Below are positions 1 to 6,803 of a stretch of 10,690 nt of DNA, piece by piece. Origin of the DNA: Acidobacteriota bacterium. Its GTDB lineage: Bacteria > Acidobacteriota > Terriglobia > UBA7540. How positions within the stretch are numbered: position 1 is the first letter of the stretch; each line of letters starts with the position of its first letter. The notes beneath the pieces were generated by a model. The model was not told where the DNA came from. It ran no database searches and saw only the letters and a program-made list of their open reading frames with translations. A program made the translations under genes and the position numbers. The stretch is from the NCBI GenBank assembly GCA_021784615.1, contig JAJYHU010000110.1, positions 1 through 10,690 on the forward strand, read 5' to 3'.

Positions 1-1
1 T

Positions 2-478
2 CTGAATTACTACTGGTTTGAAGAGCCGATCTTTGACGTGGATTTCCACGGTCTTCGGAAGCTGACGGAGCAACTGGACATCCCCATCTGCGGAACGGAG
101 GTCATCCCCGGACATCACTATTCGGCAGCGGAGTGCATCGCGACGAAGGTGGTGGATATCGTGCGGACGGACGTCTCGTGGAAGGGCGGGGTGACGCCGG
201 TGATGAAGACTGCGCACCTGGCGGAATCTTTTGGCGTGCAGTGCGAACTGCACACAACCATTTATCATCCTCTCGAAGTTGTGAACCTGCATTGTTGCTG
301 CGCCATCTCCAACTGCGAGTTTTTCGAACTCCTCTATCCCCTGGCTCCGATGGAATTGGGGATGAGGAGCAAGCTCAACATTGATCCTGAAGGTTACGCA
401 CATCCTCCAGAAACTTCCGGAATCGGTCTGGACCTGGACTGGGGCTTCATTGACGATTGTACTTTGCAGAAATTGTAA
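2..478 (+). CDS. Enolase/mandelate racemase superfamily enzyme, C-terminal part (5' end outside window)
   Basis: The reading frame is open from base 2 and ends at a TAA at 476-478, giving the last 158 residues of a longer protein; family members are usually about 370-420 aa. The visible part is most of the C-terminal barrel. It has the WFEEP motif at residues 5-9 (Glu metal ligand), GTE at 31-33 (next acidic ligand), RTDVSWKGG at 55-63 (Asp of the His-Asp dyad) and ELHT at 82-85 (candidate catalytic His). The order E, E, D, H matches the mandelate racemase/sugar-acid dehydratase subgroup, which abstracts a proton alpha to a carboxylate with Mg2+. The KxK motif and the capping domain would lie upstream of the window. 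The substrate cannot be told from this fragment; galactonate-type dehydratase activity is one option. It is intact at its 3' end. Confidence is high for the superfamily and low for the substrate. Confidence 0.88.
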   Translation: MNYYWFEEPIFDVDFHGLRKLTEQLDIPICGTEVIPGHHYSAAECIATKVVDIVRTDVSWKGGVTPVMKTAHLAESFGVQCELHTTIYHPLEVVNLHCCCAISNCEFFELLYPLAPMELGMRSKLNIDPEGYAHPPETSGIGLDLDWGFIDDCTLQKL

Positions 479-674
479 GATAGCCGAGAACAGTGGTGAG
501 CTTGTATGTCTTGAAGAAGAGGATTCGAACGCAGTACACCCCATTTCAGAGGGCAAATCCTGCTGAGACCGAGCGCTCGCAGACAGGGCAGCGCGGCGTA
601 CACTCCGATCAGGCGGGAGTTGCGCCAAAGACGTCCCGGCCAGGATGCAGAATCCCGCGGGAGCCTCTTAAGCC
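479..674 (+). other. Intergenic region between the enolase-type gene and the MgtC-type gene
   Basis: About 196 bp without a convincing gene. It contains short palindromes (GAGCGCTC, CCCGCGGG) but no clear rho-independent terminator and no strong sigma70 promoter. A GG-N10-GC pair near 614-627 matches sigma54 promoters only in the invariant dinucleotides and is not called. An in-frame TAA at 669-671 means the next gene cannot start upstream of 675. Confidence 0.5.
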
Positions 675-1946
675 ATGCTGCTGAAACTTTATCAGTGGAT
701 GCCGCCGGAAGCGGGAAAGATCCTGCTCGTGCTCTTTCTGTCTTTTCTAATTGGGCTCGAGCGGGAGGAACGCAAGGTCAAGGGGGAGCAATATGCCTTT
801 GGCGGCGTGCGGACCTTCCCTCTGATCGGACTGATAGGCTATTCGATGGCTCTGCTGTCAGGGGGACAACTGCTGCCGGTGACCATGGGCTTTGTGGTGA
901 TCGCCGGATTCCTGCTGCTTTCTTATTGGCACAAGCTTGCTTCCCCCGGGGTTGCCGGCGTCACAACGGAAATGTCAGGCCTGACTACGTACCTAGTGGG
1001 AGCGCTCATCTACTTCGGGCACTTCTGGATCGCCACCACGCTGGCCGTCGCGAGTGCCCTGCTGCTCGAGTTGAAGGCCGGTTTAGAAAGTCTGACAAAG
1101 CGAATCCCGCCGGATGAGATTCTTGCCTTCACGAAATTCCTGCTTTTGAGCGCGGTCATTCTGCCGGTATTGCCGAACAGCCAGTTCGGCCCCTTCCACA
1201 TCAATCCGTTCAAGACCTGGCTTGTGGTGGTGGCCGTCAGCGCGGTCTCCTACGCAAGCTACGTCCTTCAGCGGCTTACCAAGGGGCACGGAGGAGTGAT
1301 CCTGTCGGCGATTCTTGGCGGGGCGTATTCCTCCACAGTGACGACGGTGGTCCTGGCAAGGAGATCTTCACAGCAGGAACGCTCCCACCTTTTTTCCGGC
1401 AGCATCCTGATCGCCTCCGGGATCATGTACCTGCGCTGGGTGGCGCTTTTGGGGCTCTTCAACCATGAGTTGATGCTGAAGCTCGCACCCTCGTTCCTTA
1501 TTCTGGCGGGCCTGGCGACGGGCGTGGGCTGGCTTTGGTCCCGCAGACCCGATGCGAGCACCGAAGAAGTGAAAAGAGAATTCGAGCCGAAAAATCCGCT
1601 GGAACTGGGTGCGGCCTTTCTGTTCGCTTTTTTCTTCCTGGCCGTGCTGGTCGCCACCCAGTTGGCGGTGGTCCATTTGGGACATGCCGGCGTGTATGGC
1701 CTGGCGGGAATCATGGGAGTCACGGACGTCGACCCCTTCATCCTGGGGATGACCCAGGCGGCCGGCAGTTTGACGCCTTTTCAGGTGGCCTCGGTAAGCG
1801 TGCTGATTGCGGCGGCAAGCAACAATATGATCAAAGGAATCTATGCGTATGTTTTTTCATCTCGCCGGACAGGAATTCAAAGCCTCTTTCTTCTGATAGG
1901 CTTGGGCGTGGCTGGTCTTGCGCCCTTGCTATGGTTATTGAGGTAG
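675..1946 (+). CDS. MgtC/SapB family membrane protein with DUF4010 domain
   Basis: A 423-aa, strongly hydrophobic inner-membrane protein. The N-terminus carries the MgtC/SapB signature: a first membrane helix running into FLIGLEREER (about residues 24-33) and then GGVRTFPLIGLIGY (about 43-56). The remaining ~350 residues form a long multi-helix region of the DUF4010 type, including a conserved-looking GGAYSSTVTTVVLARRS segment and a late AASNNMIKGIYAY segment. MgtC-type proteins are linked to survival in low magnesium and in hosts, but the DUF4010-fused class has no settled biochemical role. The start is the first ATG after an in-frame stop at 669-671; GGGAG lies about 11 bases upstream. It converges on the DUF302 gene with about 65 bp between the stops. 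Nothing links it functionally to its neighbours. Confidence 0.85.
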   Translation: MLLKLYQWMPPEAGKILLVLFLSFLIGLEREERKVKGEQYAFGGVRTFPLIGLIGYSMALLSGGQLLPVTMGFVVIAGFLLLSYWHKLASPGVAGVTTEMSGLTTYLVGALIYFGHFWIATTLAVASALLLELKAGLESLTKRIPPDEILAFTKFLLLSAVILPVLPNSQFGPFHINPFKTWLVVVAVSAVSYASYVLQRLTKGHGGVILSAILGGAYSSTVTTVVLARRSSQQERSHLFSGSILIASGIMYLRWVALLGLFNHELMLKLAPSFLILAGLATGVGWLWSRRPDASTEEVKREFEPKNPLELGAAFLFAFFFLAVLVATQLAVVHLGHAGVYGLAGIMGVTDVDPFILGMTQAAGSLTPFQVASVSVLIAAASNNMIKGIYAYVFSSRRTGIQSLFLLIGLGVAGLAPLLWLLR

Positions 1947-2011
1947 TTCAGGCGCTCCTCCCGAATGCAAGTGAGAACGCCGTTCCTACCAGCAAACCAA
2001 ACCTTCTCAAA

Positions 2012-2440
2012 CTACAACCGTAAAGCTACCTTTGGCGCTCCCGCTCCTGATACGCTTGCCAGAATTTTCATGATTTTTCCCTCAGTGGTCCTGGCGATGA
2101 GTGTGGCCCCGACTTGCCCGGCACCGAATCCCGGTCCGGACGGCCTCGGGGCCAGAACAGTGCTCCACGGGCCGTCTTCGCAGACGGCGATATTGAAAGG
2201 CGCGCAGTAAGGTAATTCTTTCTCCGCAGTCAGCGCATGGTACATAAGCAACGGATCCCAAACCGTAAAGACCGTGCATTTGGAGACTGGAAGCCCAAGC
2301 TTTCGCTGAACCTCGCGATGGACAGCAAGTTCGGAAACAACTTCCAGACCCGACTGTCTCAGAGTTTCCCGAAGCACGCTGGAGCAATAGTCAAACGGAA
2401 GCCGGCTATGTACTGAAATCATGTTGCGCTGCTCTTGCAT
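2012..2440 (-). CDS. DUF302 domain-containing protein
   Basis: A 142-aa protein without a signal peptide, probably cytoplasmic. Almost the whole length fits DUF302. It opens with a strand and helix (SRLPFDYCSSVLRETLRQSGLEVVSEL), then HREVQRKLGLPVSKCTVFTVWDPLLMYHALTAEKELPYCAPFNIAVCEDG (about residues 41-90), where a 'C/W-x-P...A..' turn and an LP/PYCAPFN segment are typical. The biochemical function of the family is unknown; members occur near sulfur, metal and stress genes. The ATG at 2440 was chosen over a GTG at 2467 and an ATG at 2458 because AAGGAG lies 8 bases upstream of it. In addition, a sigma54-type promoter predicts transcription from about 2465, which would leave no room for the longer forms. 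The gene is probably monocistronic. Confidence 0.85.
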   Translation of the reverse strand: MQEQRNMISVHSRLPFDYCSSVLRETLRQSGLEVVSELAVHREVQRKLGLPVSKCTVFTVWDPLLMYHALTAEKELPYCAPFNIAVCEDGPWSTVLAPRPSGPGFGAGQVGATLIARTTEGKIMKILASVSGAGAPKVALRL

Positions 2441-2464
2441 TGCCTCGGCTCCTTCCATTTTCCA

Positions 2465-2492
2465 CACTTGTAAATTGCACTCCTCTTGCCAA
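2465..2492 (-). promoter_or_regulatory. Candidate sigma54 (-24/-12) promoter of the DUF302 gene
   Basis: The minus strand reads TTTGGCAAGAGGAGTGCAAT. Against the consensus YTGGCACGRNNNTTGCW it keeps TTGGCA, the GA after it, exact GG-N10-GC spacing (GG at 2490-2489, GC at 2478-2477), a GTGC in place of TTGC, and the final A. The predicted start site is near 2465, giving a 25-nt leader that holds the AAGGAG ribosome site before the ATG at 2440. The geometry fits well. Confidence 0.7.
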
Positions 2493-2603
2493 AGAACGGT
2501 TCAGACCCGTCTGGATCGCTAACTACAGTGAAATGCGTCGGTTCACCTGACATCTGTGCTGCCTGGCCTTGGCAGTAGAGTAGGTCCGGAGGATTGGCTG
2601 TTT

Positions 2604-2622
2604 TAAGGCACCGCATGCCGCA
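2604..2622. promoter_or_regulatory. Candidate enhancer site (UAS) for an NtrC-type activator, upstream of the DUF302 gene
   Basis: The plus strand reads TAAGGCACCGCATGCCGCA, an imperfect inverted repeat with half-sites AGGCA and TGCC around a 5-bp spacer. Its centre is about 148 bp upstream of the predicted sigma54 start site. It matches 13 of 19 positions of the repeat at 3916-3934, which sits about 142 bp upstream of the second sigma54 promoter. The likely binder is the response regulator at 5124-6527 (inference). Confidence 0.5.
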
Positions 2623-2839
2623 ATAGGGGCCACGCCGCGAACATCTTGCGAGGACAAGAAGGAATATTGAAGGTATGAGCTGAGCAGGAGCTGGACTGCA
2701 CGGGGGAAGTTGGCACGCAACCTCGGGCGGCAACCAATTAGTAATTCAGGTTGGGAGTTTATGAAATAGGAGAGCAAATCGAAGGCGGGTCTCTGCCGAC
2801 AGGCATCGACCCACCCGTGGAGCACTATTACATCCCGAG

Positions 2840-3184
2840 CTATTGTTGGTGGCCTGCCGGCGCTGAAGACGCGCTGCCCGATTGATTGTCAGGGCCAGGT
2901 GCTATTGGAGAATTGGTTCCAGCAGCCTCATGGCAACGCTTCGCACCTGCACTACTGCCCATACCGGTCATCGCGCGCACGTTCATGTGATGACTGGTTA
3001 TCATTCCGTGCATGGCCATCATCCGGCCCATGCCCATATGCTGGCCCACGTTTTGCATTGCGCACACGCTGTTTGTTCGGGCTGCTGGATTCGCAGAATC
3101 CTGCTTTGCCAGTAGCACCATCAACGAGCCGCCAAGGATGATTGCCGCGATCAAAGCTGCCGTCTGAGTTACACGTTTTGTCAT
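2840..3184 (-). CDS. Small exported Met/His-rich protein, possibly metal-binding
   Basis: A 114-aa protein of no recognised family. Residues 7-26 are a hydrophobic stretch (TQTAALIAAIILGGSLMVLL) after a basic start, which reads as a signal peptide or a single membrane anchor placing the rest in the periplasm. Residues 42-76 are rich in Met and His (QHMGMGRMMAMHGMITSHHM and further Met/His), and single cysteines lie at 41 and 84 (the latter in CH). The C-terminus is a low-complexity Ser/Ala/Pro/Gly tail. Met/His clusters of this kind bind Cu(I)/Ag(I) or Zn in known periplasmic metal-resistance proteins; the role here is inferred only. The start at 3184 is supported by AAAGGAGG 8 bases upstream; an upstream ATG in frame (3232) lacks this. 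It follows the stress-protein gene on the same strand after 123 bp, with no sigma54 promoter of its own, so it may be read from the promoter near 3795. Confidence 0.72.
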   Translation of the reverse strand: MTKRVTQTAALIAAIILGGSLMVLLAKQDSANPAARTNSVCAMQNVGQHMGMGRMMAMHGMITSHHMNVRAMTGMGSSAGAKRCHEAAGTNSPIAPGPDNQSGSASSAPAGHQQ

Positions 3185-3307
3185 TGGTAATGCCTCCTTT
3201 AATAGATTCCTTTTGTTCCTGCTAAATACCATCGGCGATGCCTTCGTGGGGGGATCCCTTGCGCTCCCTCGGCTTCGGTAGCTCGCCCGGTAATAGACCG
3301 CTGTGGA

Positions 3308-3712
3308 TTAGACCCACCGTGGCAGTGTGTCAAATTTCGCATAGCTGGCCGAGAAGATGCGGTTTCCTGCCATCAGCTTTTCGACATCGAACGCGCCGCC
3401 TTGGCTCATGATTCGCGCAGCTCCATCCACTTTCCCGTCAGAAGAGGTTGCAAGGACCACGACCCTTCCACGCCGCAATCCGTGCAGGTATGCCTGCACC
3501 TCCAGCCTGGTTGCCCCAATGCTTTCCAGTTCCCGGATTGACCCAGCTTCGAATTCCGCGGTTCCGACGTCCAGAGCTTCGGGATTCGGCCGACCGAAAG
3601 GCTCACCCAAAACACGGATCTCTTCAGGAAGAAAATCATTTCCCCTAAGCTCACTGACAACCTTGTTTGCCGTCACTTCATTCTCAAATAAGCCGACTGC
3701 TGTCTTCGTCAT
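3308..3712 (-). CDS. General stress protein 17M-like domain protein
   Basis: A 134-aa protein, probably cytoplasmic. The N-terminus TKTAVGLFENEVTANKVVSELRGNDFLPEEIRVL (about residues 2-35) is the typical start of the general-stress 17M/YflT-like fold: a short strand followed by 'F....A..AV..L...GF...-I.V'. A second segment, SIGATRLEVQAYLHGLRRGRVVVLATSSDGKVDGAARIM (about 64-102), has the family's 'G.....A..Y...I..G..lv.V' pattern. Members are induced by heat, salt or other stress; the molecular activity is unknown. The ATG at 3712 has GGGGGTG 6 bases upstream. A longer frame back to 3787 would add 25 residues of unlikely composition and overlap the predicted transcription start. It is first in a possible two-gene unit with the Met/His-rich protein and divergent from the two-component operon. 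Confidence 0.82.
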   Translation of the reverse strand: MTKTAVGLFENEVTANKVVSELRGNDFLPEEIRVLGEPFGRPNPEALDVGTAEFEAGSIRELESIGATRLEVQAYLHGLRRGRVVVLATSSDGKVDGAARIMSQGGAFDVEKLMAGNRIFSASYAKFDTLPRWV

Positions 3713-3782
3713 GATGCACCCCCATAATGAATTCAAACCTGATAAAGTCGCCGCAGGGCTAACTCCTGCTGTCCTGCGTCCG

Positions 3783-3810
3783 TCCATAGGAAGGGCAATC
3801 AGGTTGCCAA
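3783..3810 (-). promoter_or_regulatory. Candidate sigma54 (-24/-12) promoter of the stress-protein gene
   Basis: The minus strand reads TTGGCAACCTGATTGCCC, with intact TTGGCA and TTGC blocks at the exact sigma54 spacing (GG at 3808-3807, GC at 3796-3795). The predicted start is near 3783, giving a leader of about 70 nt before the ATG at 3712. The site is partly palindromic, so the plus strand also carries GGGCA-N6-TTGC (3793-3807), a weaker match pointing to the kinase gene. Confidence 0.65.
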
Positions 3811-3915
3811 TGCCTTATGGAGGTTCCCATCAGGCCTAAACGGCGTATCTTTGCGAGGTTCCAGACGCAGAGTCACAATCGCAGTCATTTCCATCGAGCC
3901 AACAGCTGGCCTATT

Positions 3916-3934
3916 TCAGGCAATCGATGCCTCA
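3916..3934. promoter_or_regulatory. Candidate enhancer site (UAS) between the stress-protein and histidine-kinase genes
   Basis: The plus strand reads TCAGGCAATCGATGCCTCA, with perfect AGGCA/TGCCT arms around a 5-bp spacer and one further flanking pair. Its centre is about 142 bp upstream of the predicted sigma54 start of the stress-protein gene and about 90 bp upstream of the kinase start codon. An extra GCCT half-site precedes it at 3909-3912. It could serve the stress promoter and autoregulation of the kinase operon (inference). Confidence 0.5.
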
Positions 3935-3960
3935 TAAGCGCCAATCTTTGGCTTCGGGGA

Positions 3961-3990
3961 TTCTTGTGGTAAGGTACCCACTGATAAAAT
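3961..3990 (+). promoter_or_regulatory. Possible sigma70-type promoter of the two-component operon
   Basis: TAAAAT at 3985-3990 differs from the -10 consensus at one position. The -35 is poor: TTCTTG at 3961-3966 gives 18 bp spacing. Transcription would begin near 3997, just ahead of the preferred kinase start at 4013. This is a weak call. Confidence 0.3.
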
Positions 3991-4012
3991 GCGGTATGGA
4001 CGCGGAGATCCT

Positions 4013-5131
4013 ATGCGCTATCAATTGATGACGAAATTAGTCATTCTTGGTGCGACCATCGCTCTTATCAGTTTGCTTCACTATCACACCAGGACCCAGC
4101 ACATGCTGCTTCACCTGCTGCTGCAACGGTCCTATTACATCCCGATATTGGTCGCGGCCCTCTGGTTCGGCTGGCGGGGAGGGATCCTGGCGGCAGCCGT
4201 AGTTGCCATGATCTATGCTCCTTATGTGTTCGAAGTATGGTCGAAGAACCTGGCGTTCGCGCAAGCCGCCTATAGCGAAATGATTATGTTCCCCGTAATC
4301 GGAAGCGTGACTGGGGTGCTGGCAGACATTGAAAAGAGGGAGCGCAAGAAGGTGGCGCACACGGCGCAACAGCTTGCAGAGGCAAACGTGCGGCTGCAGG
4401 CCTCCTTTGAACAACTGCGGCGTGCGGACCGGCTCTCGGCTTTGGGTGAGCTTTCCGCTGGTATCGCGCACGAGGTACGGAACCCGCTTGGCTCGATTGA
4501 GGGCGCCATTCAGATCCTTGGCAGGACAAACCTGGCGGATGAGACACGCAAAGAATTCAGCGACCTGGCGCAGACGGAACTGAATCGGTTGAAAGCGGTG
4601 GTAACGAACTTCCTCGAATTCGCACGGCCACAGCGGCCTCAACAGAGGGCGATCAATCCTGCGTCAATTCTCGAATCGGTCACCCATCTGGCCAGCGAGA
4701 CTGCGAAGATGGCGGGAGTTTCGATCAACATCGATTTGCCAGACGATATACCATCGGTAATGCTTGACCCTGAGCAAATCAAGCAGGTCATGCTGAACCT
4801 CGTGATTAACGCGATTCAGGCGACGCCGCCGCGCGGAAACGTCACCCTGCGGGCGAGGATAAAAGGCAAGACACTAGCACTCGAAGTGGAAGATGAAGGA
4901 AAGGGTATTCCGCAGGAGAATCTGGAGAGGATATTCGATCCGTTTTTTACGACACGGGCCGACGGCACCGGGTTGGGTTTATCAATCGCCCACTCGATTG
5001 TCCGCCAGCACAAAGGAGCGATCGAGGTCAGCAGAAACAAGGGTAAAGGGATGACTTTTGCCGTTCAGTTGCCGCTCGGCCAGGAAGAACAACAAGCAGA
5101 AACTTTTCTTTCAGGAATTCATGATGCCTAA
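4013..5131 (+). CDS. Membrane sensor histidine kinase (NtrB/ZraS-like)
   Basis: A 372-aa sensor kinase of the inner membrane. Four hydrophobic segments at about residues 9-24, 40-53, 57-73 and 88-104 have only short loops, so there is no large periplasmic sensing domain; this resembles DUF4118-type sensors. A coiled coil (about 105-145) leads to the HisKA H-box GIAHEVRNPLGS with the phospho-acceptor His at 153. The HATPase domain shows the N-box NLVINAIQATP (from about 262), the G1 box DEGKGIP (about 295), FDPFFTT (about 309-315) and the G2 box GTGLGLS (about 318). All catalytic motifs are intact. The ATG at 4013 is preferred because GGAG lies about 5 bases upstream; an ATG at 3989 would add 8 residues with no good site. 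Its 3' end overlaps the regulator gene by 8 bp, which implies translational coupling and a cognate pair. The signal is unknown; genes divergent from it suggest metal, envelope or general stress. Confidence 0.92.
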   Translation: MRYQLMTKLVILGATIALISLLHYHTRTQHMLLHLLLQRSYYIPILVAALWFGWRGGILAAAVVAMIYAPYVFEVWSKNLAFAQAAYSEMIMFPVIGSVTGVLADIEKRERKKVAHTAQQLAEANVRLQASFEQLRRADRLSALGELSAGIAHEVRNPLGSIEGAIQILGRTNLADETRKEFSDLAQTELNRLKAVVTNFLEFARPQRPQQRAINPASILESVTHLASETAKMAGVSINIDLPDDIPSVMLDPEQIKQVMLNLVINAIQATPPRGNVTLRARIKGKTLALEVEDEGKGIPQENLERIFDPFFTTRADGTGLGLSIAHSIVRQHKGAIEVSRNKGKGMTFAVQLPLGQEEQQAETFLSGIHDA

Positions 5132-6527
5132 TCGACCGATTCTGATCGCCGATGACGACGCCGGCGAGCGCCGTATCGTCCAGTTCTGGCTGGAAGAAGA
5201 AGGGTATGCGACGGTCGTGGCTAGCGACGGCAAATCTGCCTTAAAGCTGTTCGAGGAGAAGTCGCCGTGCCTGGTTGTGAGCGACATTCGCATGCCGGTA
5301 CTGGGAGGTCTGGATCTGCTGGCCCATATCAAAGCTGCCGAGTCGGATATGCCGGTGATTTTGATGACTGCGTACGGAACCGTCAGCGACGCTGTGGAAG
5401 CCATGAAACTGGGCGCGGCAGATTACCTATTGAAGCCTCTTAATGCCGATGAGTTGAAAGTCGTTGTCCGACGTGCCCTGGAGCGCCAGAAGATCCTGGA
5501 CGAAAATCGCTATCTGCGAGAGTTCGCCGGAAAGGCATTTCGGTTTGAGAACCTGATTGGCCAATCGAAGAAAATGCGCAATGTCCTGGAGATCTGCTCG
5601 CGTGTGGCCCCCCGGGATTCCACCGTCTTGCTCACCGGCGAATCGGGCACGGGAAAAGAGGTTCTGGCCAAGGCCATTCATCAGAACAGCCTGCGAGCGG
5701 ACAAACCTTTTGTGGCGGTGAACTGCGGCGCGCTGCCGGAAAGCCTGGCCGAATCAGAGCTTTTCGGGCATCGCAAGGGCTCCTTTACGGGCGCCTTGAG
5801 TGATCGTGCGGGAAAGTTTGAAAGCGCCAATCAGGGTACGATTTTCCTGGATGAGGTTGCCGAACTGCCCCTGAACCTGCAGGTCAAACTCCTGAGGGTG
5901 GTTCAGGAACATGAGATTGACAAGATCGGATACCCACAGCCGATCAAAGTGAACGTGCGCATTCTGGCAGCGACTAACAGGGACCTGACAAAGCTGGTGG
6001 AAGACAGAGCGTTGCGGGAAGATCTTTACTATCGCTTGAGCGTGATTGTGATCGAAGTTCCTCCGCTCAGGGAACGCCGCGACGACATTCCTCTTCTTGT
6101 CGACCACTTCCTTGGCCGGCTTGCCGAACAATACAACCAGCCACGCCTCAAGCTTTCCGATGAGGCGATGGAAGTGATGATGCGTTACGACTGGCCGGGC
6201 AATGTGCGCCAACTGGAAAACCAGATCGAGCGTCTGGTCACGCTTGCTTCGAGCAACGTCATTGCGGTGGAAGATCTGCCGGGCGAACTCCGAGAGACCG
6301 GATCGCGGGTGTCAAGAATTCGCCTGGCGCTGCCCGATGACGGTATCGATCTGGAGGAGGTGGAAAGAGAGATACTCCTTCAGGCCCTCGAAAAGAACGA
6401 CTGGAACCAGACCCGGGCTGCCCAGTATCTCAATATTACGCGGAAGACACTCATCTACCGGATGGAAAAGTTTGGCCTCGACCGGGGCGAACAAGTTGAA
6501 CCTCCCGCCTCAGGCATTGAGGGCTGA
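5124..6527 (+). CDS. Sigma54-dependent NtrC-family response regulator
   Basis: A 467-aa transcription activator with three domains. The receiver (about 1-120) has the acidic pocket ADDD at 10-13, phospho-acceptor Asp54 in SDIRMP, Thr82 and Lys104. The AAA+ domain (about 143-385) has Walker A GESGTGKE at 172-179, the sigma54-contact loop as GSFTGA at 219-224 (usual form GAFTGA), Walker B TIFLDEVAEL at 239-248, and an arginine-rich sensor region RALREDLYYRLSV. The C-terminus has a Fis-type helix-turn-helix (about 425-452, NQTRAAQYLNITRKTLIYRM). It therefore needs sigma54 RNA polymerase and should bind inverted-repeat enhancers. ATGs occur at 5121 and 5124; AGGA at 5113-5116 favours 5124 (7 bases away). 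The start lies inside the kinase gene. Near-consensus sigma54 promoters with a shared inverted repeat next door are its likely targets. Confidence 0.94.
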   Translation: MPNRPILIADDDAGERRIVQFWLEEEGYATVVASDGKSALKLFEEKSPCLVVSDIRMPVLGGLDLLAHIKAAESDMPVILMTAYGTVSDAVEAMKLGAADYLLKPLNADELKVVVRRALERQKILDENRYLREFAGKAFRFENLIGQSKKMRNVLEICSRVAPRDSTVLLTGESGTGKEVLAKAIHQNSLRADKPFVAVNCGALPESLAESELFGHRKGSFTGALSDRAGKFESANQGTIFLDEVAELPLNLQVKLLRVVQEHEIDKIGYPQPIKVNVRILAATNRDLTKLVEDRALREDLYYRLSVIVIEVPPLRERRDDIPLLVDHFLGRLAEQYNQPRLKLSDEAMEVMMRYDWPGNVRQLENQIERLVTLASSNVIAVEDLPGELRETGSRVSRIRLALPDDGIDLEEVEREILLQALEKNDWNQTRAAQYLNITRKTLIYRMEKFGLDRGEQVEPPASGIEG

Positions 6528-6803
6528 TGCTCGATTGCTGTCGGAGTGTTCTTCGTAACCATCCGGTACCTTCACGGTTCAGCCGGCAAGCCGCGCGAGA
6601 TGGAAGCCGATGTCAACGCTTTTTGACCGTGGGCTCTCTTTGTTGTGACGAACCCACACCTATCAGAAAAGCGCTGAGTGGGGCTTCGTTTCGGAGGAGC
6701 AAAACGAAGTTCAATGGGCGTGTGGGGGCCGACGTTTTCCCCGGCGTGCTCGCATTGAAATCAAGGTAAATGCGCATACAGATCTTTGTCTGCTACAAGC
6801 CGC
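6528..6803. other. Convergent intergenic region between the response regulator and SQR genes
   Basis: About 276 bp without a gene. The only clear structure is an inverted repeat CTTCGTTT (6684-6691) / AAACGAAG (6702-6709) with a 10-base loop. It has no T-run on either side, so it is not a classical terminator, although its place between converging genes would suit one. Confidence 0.4.

Larger units (their letters stand above)
2441..2839 (-). other. Intergenic region upstream of the DUF302 gene, with a doubtful small ORF
   Basis: About 400 bp between the Met/His-rich gene and the DUF302 gene. It holds the sigma54 promoter and enhancer candidate listed separately, and a perfect inverted repeat CTGCC-N7-GGCAG at 2559-2575 (about 100 bp upstream of the promoter). 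An open frame on the minus strand from an ATG at 2553 to 2419 would encode about 44 aa beginning MSGEPTHFTVVSDPDG. It lacks a good ribosome site, has no clear codon bias, overlaps the DUF302 start by 22 bp and runs through the sigma54 promoter. It is therefore not called as a gene. Nothing else is recognised. Confidence 0.4.

Noticed and set aside
614..627. GG-N10-GC pair ahead of the MgtC-type gene as a third sigma54 promoter.
   Set aside because: Only the invariant dinucleotides match. The -24 and -12 blocks are otherwise far from consensus, and no AGGCA-N5-TGCC repeat lies at the matching distance.
2419..2825. Overlapping minus-strand open frames of about 100 codons upstream of the DUF302 gene.
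   Set aside because: They lack ribosome sites and recognisable domains, and they run through the sigma54 promoter and enhancer candidates. They are more likely non-coding.
2882..3141. His-rich plus-strand frames opposite the Met/His-rich gene, which look like a metal-binding protein.
   Set aside because: The apparent His runs are the complement of Met codons in the real gene, which has a strong AAAGGAGG ribosome site and a signal sequence.
6684..6709. Inverted repeat CTTCGTTT/AAACGAAG as a bidirectional terminator between the regulator and SQR genes.
   Set aside because: There is no T-run on either strand, the arms are AT/GC mixed, and it lies about 160 bp from the regulator stop. It is recorded only as a structure.
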